Shown here in pieces: positions 13,166 through 24,734 of a DNA stretch of 64,000 nucleotides (its first letter is position 1; every line of letters begins with the position of its first letter). The DNA comes from Lithospermum erythrorhizon (taxonomy: Eukaryota > Streptophyta > Magnoliopsida > Boraginales > Boraginaceae). The stretch is from the NCBI GenBank assembly GCA_019722365.1, contig JADFUC010000463.1, positions 1-64,000 of the forward strand, written 5' to 3'. Under the pieces are notes generated by a model, which had not been told where the DNA came from, did not search any database, and saw nothing but the letters and a program-made list of their open reading frames with translations. The position numbers were made by a program, and so were the translations under genes.

Positions 13166-14142
13166 GTGACCACATTTACAAAGCGTTACCTTCCGCGCGT
13201 ACAGTCTGCCCTGCCTCCTAATTTCCAAACTAATATGAATTATTCCACTTTGCCTTATTTCCAATATACCCCATTTCCATATTCACATTCGCTACAAAAA
13301 CATTCAATGAATACTGGAATGTCGGCCCTTGACAGTCCATTTGAATCTCTGGTGCTTTAAACGTTAAAATTGTAATTATGCATCATTTTACATTTTCATA
13401 ATTCTTTCATCAATCATGTAATATTAAATGTATATCTACAAATCCTTATATGTCTATAAGTTAGTAAAGTTACTAAATTTGATATTATAACAGGTATATT
13501 GACATTATGGTGTCCATGCGTTACTTTTGGACAAGTTTCCGAAATTTTAACTGAAGGGCACATAAGTAAGTTATTAATACTCGATAATCTTAGTAGTTAG
13601 TATCAATGTTTCTTTTATTTGTCATAGGGATTTTGTATTTGGTGTTTTGTAGAATGGTGGGAAGGCACATTTGTTTACACAGGATTGTTCTGTTTTTCGA
13701 TGTTTTTTTCCGTTTCGTACCGAATCAAGATGAGAAAGAAATTCTCTTTGGAAGGAGACTTATGTTCAGACTTCTTCATAACAATGATTTGCCAATGTTG
13801 TGTACTTTGCCAAATGTACCGTCAGCTTGATAGCATGGGATACAATGTCGCCCTTGGTAATAAAAAATTAACTCTTCTCTCTATTATTTTTTGTTGTTAT
13901 TTTTTCCCTTTTAAACACACATTTATCAATTTGATAGTGTTGAAAATTATTCCTATTCATTAATGAGAATAATATTGTGTTCACGGTATCAAAAGATTAT
14001 GTTATTTTTCCTATCTAATCGAACTTTCTTCACTCAATTTCAAATTTTAGGATGGGAGGCAAATAAGGAAAAGGAATATGAAAGGGGGACGCAGCCTGCA
14101 TTTCAAGTCCCTCCTTCTGTGGACCCAGGAATGGTTAGATGA
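13166..14142 (+). pseudogene. PLAC8 / plant cadmium resistance (PCR8)-like gene, frame-broken
   Basis: Four blocks match the cysteine-rich PLAC8 family of small plant membrane proteins (cell number regulators and plant cadmium resistance proteins). Block 1 (13166 to about 13345) is a Pro/Tyr/Gln-rich N-terminus. Block 2 (13494-13565, after a good acceptor) reads LTLWCPCVTFGQ, the family signature. Block 3 (13628-13856) carries KMRKKF, CQCCVLCQMYRQL and ends VALG. Block 4 (14051-14142) starts GWEANKEK and ends with Arg and TGA, as in PCR proteins. Blocks 3 and 4 join cleanly in phase. Block 2 does not: it needs one base from exon 1, yet the expected donor position reads CT rather than GT, and block 3 changes frame near 13660-13685. 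The family usually has about 150-200 residues. I infer a pseudogene, though sequence errors could mimic this. Confidence 0.72.
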
Positions 14143-14914
14143 CACTTAGACAATATAGGCAACTGAATCTTTTGAAGTAGAGTTGAATTAGTAAGGTGGG
14201 TAATATGCGAACTCCACCGTGGGAGCTTGTTGTTGTTGAGTTCAATTGGGCCCTGAAACCTTATGTCATTGATGGAAGTCAATATTTCGAGGTGGAAGAT
14301 TGTAGTAGTAACTATGCTTGTATTAGATATTATAATTTGCCATTGAAATATAAATTTTTTGGCTTCGATTTTACGTGTTGACATCCAGTGTCAAGTGTGA
14401 GTTTGAACTTGTGTTGTGCGCCATATATCTAATGCAACTTTACACAAATATAAAAATATGACGGAGAAATCATTAATAAGTAAAAAGTTAAAAAAATTGA
14501 TTTCTTTTTATTCGCAATGTATAATATATATTGATCTATCTAAATTGAATAAGAAAACTTGATTCTTTTTTACTAAAAGTGTATCTGAGAGAAAACTTTC
14601 AATTATACTTAACTTAGAGTAGGAGTGATATTGTCTAAGAGCATGCCTCTTTGATTACGTACTTAAAGAATGTGATGATAAAATTTAATAGAATTGGGCT
14701 ATCATCTGTGTTAAGTTTGAAATGAATTATATGAGGCTCAAGCAAACTCTATAACCCATGATAATATCTTCTCATTTTTATTATATCAGTTTAGCTGACA
14801 CTCATTTCGATTGTCTTTTAATTTAACATTTAATGCAAGTAGTAGTTCTAAATTTTATGACATAGATTTGCCACTATATATTGTTCTTGTTAATTATACA
14901 TTATTTTTTAAAGG
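14143..14914. other. Intergenic, nothing recognised
   Basis: AT-rich stretch between the PLAC8-like gene and the Copia LTR. It holds two overlapping small frames on opposite strands (about 14103-14384) without recognisable motifs. Confidence 0.4.
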
Positions 14915-15413
14915 TCTAGAACAATTCATAATTAAGCGATTTCAATTATTGACAATCGAAAATCGATTTGATGTCTAGAACCACAATTCCCGATTCGAAA
15001 TATAACGGTAACTATGATGAACCTAATTGATTAATTAGACAATTGGGCAATCAAAGATCAATGGTTTATGTTTGAGGTTCGAGAATCACCTTCCCTGCTT
15101 AGAATAGTTTATTAAACTTGAATGTCTAATCAATCAACTCAAAACAATAAACTAACTACAGTAATGCAACCTATCGATTTCGCATGAGTGTTTGTCCTGA
15201 TTTGCAACCTTATTTATAGATACAAACTTGTTCTAATCCTCTTACAGGAATAGGATCACAATCTTGTATGATTCTATCAACAAGTATGTCCGAATCACAC
15301 TCAGACATGTTTCTAGTCTTGATAGAATTCTTGAATTCCGTTCTTGATCATCGCTTCATGTATGTGATTTGTGTTGTGTTCTTCGTTGCTAGAACCCCAG
15401 CCGATTCTCCCCA
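14915..15413 (-). repeat. LTR of a minus-strand Copia element (3' LTR)
   Basis: This segment is homologous along its length to the solo LTR at 54801-55320: both share AACAATTC near the left edge, GATTAATT, GAATCACCTTCCCT, CAATCAACTCAAA, CTTATTTAT and GATACAAACT in the same order. Read on the minus strand it has a TATAAATA box near 15205-15215, matching the orientation of the Copia reverse transcriptase to its right. It is therefore the 3' LTR of that element. Its right edge is placed at CCCA (15413) by comparison with the other copy. Confidence 0.7.
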
Positions 15414-17350
15414 CTAACTAGCGTATGAAGAATTGCAGTAAAATTGCTTTAATGTTGTTGTGCGTGATCAGGCGGAACGGCCTTGTCATGGCCAGTAAGT
15501 GTGTTTGCTTGTTGGCGCGCCATTGAGCATATCGAGAACCATTCTCGGAGGTGTGTATTTTTGTCGATGTAATTGCTTTTGACTCAGATATCTACGATCA
15601 GTGGTACTTGATCTTAATGTGTTTGGATCTTGGTGTAGAGTAGAATTCTTACTCGAGTATGCTCAGCCTTTGAGAGTCATGTGAGATGGTGAACTTGTCT
15701 TCTTGATTACCGATTCCTTGAATGGTTCTTCGACCATAGCAACTCTTTTTCCATTGCGCAATAGCAATGTATTACTTGCTGCAATGAGTAGACATAGCGA
15801 TCTGTTTCTATGACTTCTTTGCCCGAAATTAACTCAAGTAAAACACCGTTAAGTATCTGATGTAGACTTAAGTGAATCGATGTCACCGGCCAGTGCGAAT
15901 CTGTATGTGATAGAGATGGTTCCGGTTCCCGAAAACAAATGCTTTCGAAACTGATTCCGCAGTATCTCGAGATCGCTTAGCGCTCGATGCTCCTTGCGGA
16001 TTGTGATGCGCTTGCTAAACCAACTAAATCTGATATGCGGCACAGTACGAGACCATTGCATACATCAACTTCCTCACTACTTGAGGTGTGGAACGCTTCT
16101 CCGTGTACTTGATGTAAATGCTGATGCTTCGGACTCTTTTAGAACTTCATCTGAGGTGTGTTCGATTGGACAACTTCCCGACTTTTCGTTGTCCGTATTG
16201 AACCTCTTAAGTACCTTGTAGATATGCTTCATGAGACAACGATTTTTTTTCCTTTATACATCCTGATGATCTCGACTCAAGTATATGATTTGCGGCTCAC
16301 AATCTTTTTAAATACCAAAAGCTTTGTTGAGTTCTTACTTTTCATTTGCTTGATCTTTGTTGATCCGCTTCACACATGATAAAGCATGTCATACACATAT
16401 AGCATTAGGATGATAGTGTTGTAGTGGAGTCTTTAGTGAACACAGGTGATCAGCAAGAGTTTCTTGAGATCCGTCTGCTTGTAAAAGACTCGAGCTTGAT
16501 GTACAGCTGCTTTAGGTGCTTGTTTGAGTCCATACGAAGCTTTTGCGGTTTACAAGCGAAGTGTTTCTTGCCTTCCACTTCAAAACCACCGAGGTTGTTG
16601 CATATATATGTCCTCTTGAAGATCACCATGGAGGAAGCTGTCTTAACATCCATCATTCAATTTCTAAGTCGTATCACGGCAATCAATCTTAGTCGGATTG
16701 AAGTCAAATGTGACTCTTGGAGAGAATATCTCCTCGAAATTACATTCCTTGTCTTTGTGCAAATCCACTTCCTGACGATCAGCTTTGTATCTAGTACTTT
16801 TGTGCTTGGATCAATCTTAAACTATAGATCCATACATTCTTCGGTACTTTGAAGTTATCTTTGTTTAGCCGCCGGTGTAAATGTATGGATTCTTGTTCGG
16901 AGGTTCATCTCTCTTCTTCCGTAAACATATCCATTTTCCTTTTCGGTATATCGATAGCTTCTTGATAGTAGAGTGGTTCTCCCCGTCTGAAAGTAAGACA
17001 TATTCATTGGGAGAATGCACAGGAAGAACTTGTTAAACAGAAGATCTCACAACTTCTGGTGTTTGATCTTTCAATATGTGTTTGTACCACTTGCGAGTAG
17101 TTGGTGATTGTTTAATCTCCATTTTTTCTTCGGGTTGATCAATGTCGGTAGAAGTGTGATCATTGTCTTCATTATTGATCATAGGCTCGGGTAATGGATT
17201 TCTGAGATCTTATGATCAATTTCTTCAATGTCGTCTTTGCCCGATCAAGCAGAATCGCATAGCGCACAGAAAACTTTTCAGTTGTCTAGATCCTTCCACC
17301 GGTTTGATCTTCTTGGAGCATCAGCGTCCTCGGAAGCTTCTAATGATCTT
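15414..17350 (-). mobile_element. Truncated Copia (Ty1) retrotransposon, pol remnant
   Basis: Minus-strand frames carry broken Copia polyprotein. 16450-16656 reads like reverse transcriptase (DVKTA, GFEVEGK, then a block near KQLYIKLESF). 15849-16100 corresponds to the end of RT (MYAMV, a damaged RPDI block) and to the start of RNase H (LAGDIDS, KSTSDT). About 17170-17350 resembles the acidic linker between integrase and RT (KDDIEEIDHKISEI). Integrase, protease, gag and the 5' LTR are missing, so the element is cut off at about 17350, exactly where the HD-domain gene ends. Frames are shifted and stopped repeatedly. It cannot be mobile by itself. Confidence 0.8.
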
Positions 17351-17354
17351 TTTG

Positions 17355-20300
17355 TCAATTTAGATCATACAACCTAATTAAACTTCTCATCTCCAAAACC
17401 TCGGAACCGCAACTGCTTAGACTTAATCGAAGCTTTGTTCTACCGTCTTTAGGAGCATTGTGCGGGAATTTCTCATTGCTTTCATAGTCCTGAAGAAATA
17501 CATAGAACCAGACAATCAAAAGATGAAAACAAAGCACATCTGCTTCAGTAACGTGATTGAAATCAAACAGCAAGACAAAAATTCGCCAAGTAATTTACCT
17601 GGAAGAAGTTGATCCTAGTGAAGAGGTTAATATGCAAACAGATGAAAAAGAAAATGAGAATGAGCATAGGATACAAACCATAAGTAAATTTCAAATTCAT
17701 GCTATTTGTGGGTAACAATCTAAAAATCCAAATACCTTCGAAGTGGATTACTTTGTCCACGTGTCAGATCAATTTTGATGTTACTCACAACAATATCATC
17801 CTCTTTCAGCAAGGGACCACTAGAGTTCTGATCTCAATAAACTATGTCAGGGAAAAGTTACCAATCATTGGAAAAGAACTTGCACTAGATAAATCATTAA
17901 TCACCTGACAACAGATGATATCTTGTGGTGTGATGTTTTTGAAATGCTCCAGCCACTTCTTGGGAACAGAAAACTCATTACAAAACTGTTGGGAAATAAT
18001 CATCGAACCATGGTATCAGTATACTTCTAAATTACTTTAGAACATGCCAGGTGGGAGTGGAACATTATGCCAACTACGGTTAATAAAAGTATTCAAGATA
18101 GACAAAGATGTAAAAAGTAATAATTTTGTTATAGTTTTCATGCTTACGTTATACAGGTTCCTCCTTCTGATTCGCTGGATCAACTCTCTGGATTCCTTCA
18201 GTTCTTCATGGGAAGACGTTTCAATAGTTTTCAATATTGTGTCATCCAACTGCAGATGACAAAAAAAAATCCAAATAAATGCCTTTTGAGACTTGACAGT
18301 ACTAACAGTGAATACAGTATGAAAAAAGAAGAAATAAGCACGAGACCTTCCAGTATTCAGCTGGTTCATCAATATAAGAAGATATCTTGAGAACAGAATC
18401 TGCCTTCACCATAGCATCAACAAACATGTGTTCTATAGCCTGAAATGGAAGAAAAGACAGATCAAGTATAATCAAATGCATATCAAAGCTGAGCAGTATT
18501 CCAAATACTTAGGTGTTTGTGAGTGTGCAGCTGACATTTCAAATTTGGTACCTTGACTTTTGCATGCATGTAGACTGTTCGATGCAGGTCAGCCCGAGCA
18601 GAGAATAACTTGTAGACTGTAAGGTCTGACCAAATCCAAATTTACAAATTAAGGACTCGCCCTTAATTTTATTGACAACATTATTCGTATGGCAGAGTGT
18701 CCTAACTCACATTCCTTGGCAGGATAGCAAATCTCGTCTCCAAGAACTCGCATTGTTTCCAGTGGCCTGCAGTCTCAATAACAGAACTTATTTCTTTTCA
18801 TGTATGGAAAGGTGAACAATAGAACAAATTTAGTTGATTCCTGTAATCAAAATTAAACATAGTAGATCAACCAACTTCAGAAGAAAGTTCCTCTTGAGGG
18901 TTGTGAATTACCTGTCAAACTGAAAATTGGAACCAAGTCCACAAGCTCGAGAATCTCTCACAATGTAATCAAATCTGGCAGAAAAAACCCGAACATTCAA
19001 TTGTAATTCCAAAGTCAGAACAAACGATAAGCAAATTCATCTAAAAATGAAAAACCAAGTTGAAGTTTACTTGTCAACATCTATTCCATTGCGCCCATTT
19101 GCAACAATGTCATACAAGAAGCGCTTTTCTTTGAAACTCTACGAGAGAGAAACAAAATAAATAAGCATACAATATCAAGATAGGGAAAAAATAACAAGTA
19201 CTGCACTATACTTTACAATTTCTGCAGCAAGAAAGATAATATCCTTCTAGCTTCTACCATAGATACTTACTTCTGGTGCTGCATGCTCAGAAGCCACTAT
19301 CATGTCCTGAAAAGAATCATTGATAGATTGAGCAATGAGAACTACCTTATGGCATGTCACGAATGAAATAATAATAAGCATTAAAACATTTGGGAGAGGA
19401 ATATTCAACTATAAATAATGATTCCAGCATCAAATATGTGTTGCATAAGTCTGAGTCCAATGAAAATAGGCATTGAGGAGTAAAACCTAAAATCGAAACT
19501 ACCATATCGAGAAATAAATTGATTGGCACTCCAAAACCCAGTTAAAAAAATAAAAATAAAAATATTACTCTCAACAACCATACCTTAACTTTCTTTAAGC
19601 TTTCAGGATCAATATCAATGTGATGCTCATCAACCATATAATCTATCATCTTCAAAGACATTTCTTCGTGAGACCTGAATTAGGAGAATCATGAAAAACA
19701 TGTAGAAGTTAAAAAAACAAACTGCCTTGTGAACATCATAATGCCTATGCAGGTTCTACAGAAAAACAATGCCTTGAAGAGTACAACTTGAACGTCTGCC
19801 GCAAAGATTGTGAAATAGTAAAAGACATGCTTCAACTCAGCAGTTACCCAGAATACAGTATAATATGTTCTTTATCAGAAGTGATTGATGTTGCAATTTT
19901 TCCAATACAGGATTCATGGTAATTATTTTCTTAATGACCTTCATTTGGACCACATTATGAAAGATAATGAAAGTCTCTTATACTATGAAATGCTCACCAC
20001 TTGCAGCCAGGAAGGACTTTGGGGAGAAATTCACGCTCGAACATGTGGCTGAATGGCCCATGACCAACATCATGAAGTAGCCCTGAGTAAAGAAACAATG
20101 GATAAACATAGACATATTAATATCTAGAAGAAATTATTGGCCTGGAAGAATATTGCATTACCTGCAAGTTTCACGTTCTGAATGTCACCGTGATCTATAT
20201 CCAGCTCTAAACCCTACAAGATGGGAGAATATTACATTACCTGCAAGTTTCACTGCAACTACCTTCTTTCGTACTTCAGAAAAAGAGTCGAGACTCTGAA

Positions 20301-22577
20301 ATAAATATAATTACTTGATGTTTTTGTAGCCTATGCATGGCGTCACTAGCCAGCCAGTACACCCCAATTGAATGCTCAAAGCGGGAGTGCACTGCCCCTG
20401 GATATACCAAATAGGTCGCACCTGACATACATGTGAAAGCTGAGTCACTCAATTGACTAGCAGCCTGGAATGAGCACCAATAAACAATTATTACTGATCC
20501 TGCAACTTCCTTCACATATATTAAAGATCAACTGATGCTTGAAATTTGAATCTATCATAGGAAATATGGGATCTTTATATGTGTCAAGATAAAATCACAT
20601 CAAGGGAAAACAAGAGAAAAGATACTCCAAATTGAGAAATGACAATTTATAAACATGTTAATTAGATCCCCAAATCAGATAAAGTCGTGAGCAATGGTGG
20701 CTATTACAAAACAAATTAGATTGTAACTTGGAAGTAAAGGACGGATATAAATGTAAATATCAATTTACTATATCAAGAGTCGTATATTGGAACTCCAATC
20801 TCAATACCAAGGATGAGCCAAATCTCACCAAGTTGCTTTAGATCACGAAGCCTGAAATATAGACATTCAATTAAAAATATAATCAAATGTAAATAAGAAT
20901 GAACCAAAAGAAGAAATATATGAAAGAACTAAGCATAACATTAATGAATGATGAAAAACCTTTGAAACTGTTCAGTGTCAATGAACTTCAGTGTCAGCTG
21001 CAAACAGAAGTGACAGGCAAATAAATCAGTCAAATACATGGCAATATTTCCACACATTACAGCAAATCTATTTCCCTTGTGTTCAGGGGTCAGTTTGAAC
21101 TCAATTTCAATCTCGTCGTCAAGTTTTTAAGTTAAAGAAATCAATGACAAAACTGTGCCAAAATGTCTTCAGAATTTCCTTTATGGTGACAATACACCCA
21201 ACACCTTAAAATCATGACACCCTCAAAGAGTTGATGACACGAGAACGTACAACAACTAACATCTTAAAAGGGTAGCAAACAGATAAAGAATTGCATTACT
21301 AATTTAACAACAACAATAATTTTCATGCATATCAAAGTCAAGCTTAAGACATAAATGATCACAAAAGAATGTGTACATAATTCACATGATTTACAGTAAA
21401 TATAACATATGTAAAATACTTACAATAGTAACCAACTAACCACTCAAAATTTACACTTAATAACTACTCAATAGTAATTTTGCTTCTACATCTTAAATGG
21501 TAATAGTCAACAACTGAGTTCAAGTTCAAGCAGACAACTCTCAATCTAAAATTCTCTGGGCGAAAATGTCTAATAAGATTGCAAAAAGACAAATCAGCAA
21601 ACATACTTCGTTTGTCTTCTAATTGTCGACTAACACTCTGTATTAGGTAAAGTTCATTGGTCCAGCATTAAATAGAGCGCCCAGTTTCATTTAATGCTTC
21701 AACACTCCAAAACAGTATATCTTCAATCTGTATCCCAAGCATAAATATCCATGCACTAACTTCCTCACATCATATAAAAATAACTTATAATATACAAACA
21801 AATCACATTTTCCAAATCTTATATCAACAAACTATTCGGATTTACGAAATAAGTCACGTAGGCATAATTCACTGCTGCAATTTTATATTCAGAACTAAAA
21901 AACTGAATTTGAATTTCACTGATTCAATTGATCGAATAACTGATAGGTTATATAAGCAATCTGACTAACTTCAAATGTGTCAAAATAACTAACAACGAAA
22001 TCGTAGGAAATCGAAATCCTCACTTATAAGCCATGTATATAAATATTTATTACTACTATCATCGTCAACATCGCTTATTAACTACTCTCCTCTTCTAAAA
22101 CCGCGAAATATTCAATTGCAAATTATTGATTATGAAGTACATAATATATTCGTCAATTCTTAAACAACTAAAACACAAAATCAAACAGCACTAAACACCA
22201 CAAAATAAACACAATACATAAATTAAACTTCTCAACATAATCATAATTGCATACACACATAGAACTATACACTTAATATTCATAAAAAATATTGAAACAG
22301 AGCAAAACATCACATAATTATCACAATACATAAATTAAAATCTCCGAACAAAATAAAACAGTTACAAAAACATAAAGCAAATAAACATGATCAGAATTGG
22401 ATTACATATTGAAAAAAATGTAAGTAAAAAAAATAAAATGAAAACGAAAATTGTAAAAAAATGATTAGAAAGCCATACAGGATCGAGATAGATATTTCCA
22501 TGAACATTATCATGCACATGCTTACAAAACCGCCGCTCGTCTCCGCCATTAATCACTTCATTATTATTTGCTCCCAT
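17355..22577 (-). CDS. SAMHD1-like HD-domain dNTP phosphohydrolase, 18 exons, altered C-terminus
   Basis: Homologue of the plant HD-domain phosphohydrolases related to SAMHD1, which hydrolyses dNTPs to deoxynucleoside and triphosphate. All exons join in phase to give 436 residues: 22577-22479, 20997-20960, 20851-20829, 20421-20315, 20213-20162, 20082-19998, 19674-19584, 19306-19271, 19138-19071, 18974-18912, 18766-18711, 18625-18552, 18439-18347, 18249-18148, 17985-17905, 17827-17736, 17614-17599, 17489-17355. The metal site is complete: His70 (RFEHS), His110-Asp111 (LLHDVGHG) and Asp207 (RDSRACGLG). The N-terminal GNIYLDP and [11 protein letters not shown] match the family. No organelle signal is evident. 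After DYESNEKFP the final 36 residues do not resemble what I remember of the family, which continues further. The Copia remnant starts at the stop, so the native end was probably lost. The HD core is intact. Confidence 0.88.
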
Positions 22578-23718
22578 TTTTCTAGAAAATTCGTTAATGA
22601 GAAGAAGAATATGAAGAGAAGTTGGACAACTTTTTGGGACAGAGAGATAGTTGAATTTGGGAAAGTGAAGGAGTAAACTGGTGTCAGAGAGGAATATGGA
22701 ATGGTTTGGTATTCAGTTCACCCATATATATTGAGTTGTATTTAATTTTAGCAGTTAGTGAGTTCGTCAGGCTCAAACAAATTCGAATAAAATCAAAATT
22801 GGAACTGTTGTCATTTATTTATTAACGAAATGTAACATAAAATATGAAATAAATGATTCACGACCGTCATAATTTCTCTTATACAAACAAATAAAAACAC
22901 GTATCAATGTTCTAACATAGTGTAATAAAATGTAACATTCTCGCTAGTAAAAGAAGGTTGGAGCTAGTAATCAGATGTCATGGCATGATACGCAAAGATT
23001 GGTGCAAGTGTAGCATCCAAGATGAATCGAGTACGGTACGTAATAAAACTGGCGTGGGGTAGCGGTTTTCCTAAGAATCGGGAACCACAAAAGCTGCAAT
23101 CCTATATGATGGCGATGGGTTTTTTGTTGTTTAAATTAGACCGCCGTCCGCAATTTGTTTCCGCAACTATAAAATGATGTGTTGCAAGAAACAGTTCGAC
23201 ACTAGAACATGTCTAAATGTCTAACTGACGTTTGAACAAATAAACTGTGTCTCCTTCGACACATGTGGAAGCTTTTTAGTGTCTAAAAAAGATGTCAATT
23301 TTTGTTATTAGCGCCTGATGATTTAGACACTGAAATCAAATCTTGGGCTCAAATTAGACATTGTTTTTAACCACTCTGAATGAATCTAGGTATGTTTAAC
23401 AATTACATTCCACTAGAAAAATATTTTTCTCATAAGCATACAATGCAGGTGATCGACTATCTCACAAACATGGTAATAATAGCATCTCTAGTTGCACAGG
23501 CACCATATTGTTATAAAAAGTCTAGCAGCTACAGGTCTACTACCAAAAGAGAACTTCATGCATGTCTACATTTTTCAGAGTAATTACGAGTATTATAAAG
23601 GTTCACATTTCCATGACAACTTCAAAAATTGCATTCTTCTACAAGAGTTCCATAGCTGCAACAAGATAAAACAAGTACTTCGCGAGTGCTGGGTTGCTCC
23701 ACCTTAGTCAGCGTTCCA
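22578..23718. other. Intergenic: likely promoter of the HD gene, then unassigned DNA
   Basis: The bases just right of 22577 should hold the 5' UTR and promoter of the HD-domain gene, since the start codon lies there on the minus strand. I see no convincing TATA box. The remainder (22750-23700) has only short frames without known motifs. Confidence 0.4.
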
Positions 23719-23850
23719 TCATCTGAAAGAGGCCTTTTGGAGCTTTCCAGAAAGTTCAATCTGCTGAAACCCCTTGTCATTTGCAAATTGCAATAACTCA
23801 AACCAGAGTGCACTGGCCGGCACATTCCGGTGGTGCAAAGTTTAGTCCCT
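23719..23850 (-). pseudogene. Isolated terminal-exon-like fragment, unrecognised
   Basis: On the minus strand a good acceptor (TTCTGCAG, about 23851) is followed by an open frame that includes NVPASALWFELLQF and GFQQIELSGKLQ and stops at 23719. The composition is protein-like and the frame ends cleanly, as in a last exon. I could not find upstream exons in the 880 bases before PRP17 ends, and do not recognise the family. A longer overlapping frame (23622-23825) in another phase looks less protein-like. It may be a leftover gene fragment. Confidence 0.3.
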
Positions 23851-24734
23851 GCAGAACAACAGTGAAACTATATTGGTGATTTTTGAGTAATTGTGATACA
23901 ACTCAAGTCTGCGTGTCTACAATTTCACAGACGTGCATGCATATTCGTGTTTTATGCTTACAGAACTATAGTACTTGTGAAAAGCTTAATCATCAGAATA
24001 AATTGTCCACCCAGTCTAAATATGTGTGTTGTTTCCTCACTCCAAATGAAATCATTAACTTAATAATTACTACTAGTCTTTTTCTATGATCACAGAACAA
24101 AGCAATGAGTCGATGACAATCTAATTCAATCTCATAACAATCTAATTGAATCTCATATACTCCAACCTGAACATATCTTTTAAACATGATAAAGCTAAGA
24201 CTCTGAAAACTACACCAGTGAGCTTCTTATAGCCAATGAACTAGAAAGATCTCACCAAAGGAAGAGGATGCCTTAGTGGGGTATAGGAGTTGATAGATGA
24301 ACGAATAAGAACTTTGCAACAGAATGTAAATAAGCGGTAGTTAATGATAAAAAGCCAGACCAGAACTTTCTCTATCTTGCATCCCTATCTGAAGGTCAAA
24401 TCAACATTAACATACTTCATAAAGAAAACATAGTACTCTCTAAAACTATAAATAATCGAATTCGGACTCAGTTCTTGCTCCAATCCAAGTTGAAAAGTGA
24501 CCATAAATCAGTGATCAACCAAAGACCAGCACCATTCTTATATTCTAGTATTCTTAGAGAGATCGAAGGTAAAGAGGTATGAAGGACATTGTATCATTGT
24601 GTTGTAATTTATATGTAATATATTTTTTCGTGATTTCAAGAACCATAAATATTTATAATATGGCATCGCAATACACTAATAATAGCACACCAAGGTTGTC
24701 ACAATAAAAATATTTAAGTTGGTTGTAATAGAAT
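23851..24734. other. Intergenic, includes PRP17 3' flank
   Basis: Downstream flank of the PRP17 gene on the minus strand. The likely 3' UTR and polyadenylation region lies at about 24550-24734, which is AT-rich. Nothing else recognised. Confidence 0.4.

Noticed and set aside
16424..16852. 142-codon plus-strand frame
   Set aside because: Antisense to Copia reverse transcriptase; the real motifs are on the minus strand.
18037..18390. Frames on both strands across HD-gene exon 14
   Set aside because: The minus-strand frame runs from intron through the exon; only 18148-18249 is coding. Plus-strand frames are shadows.
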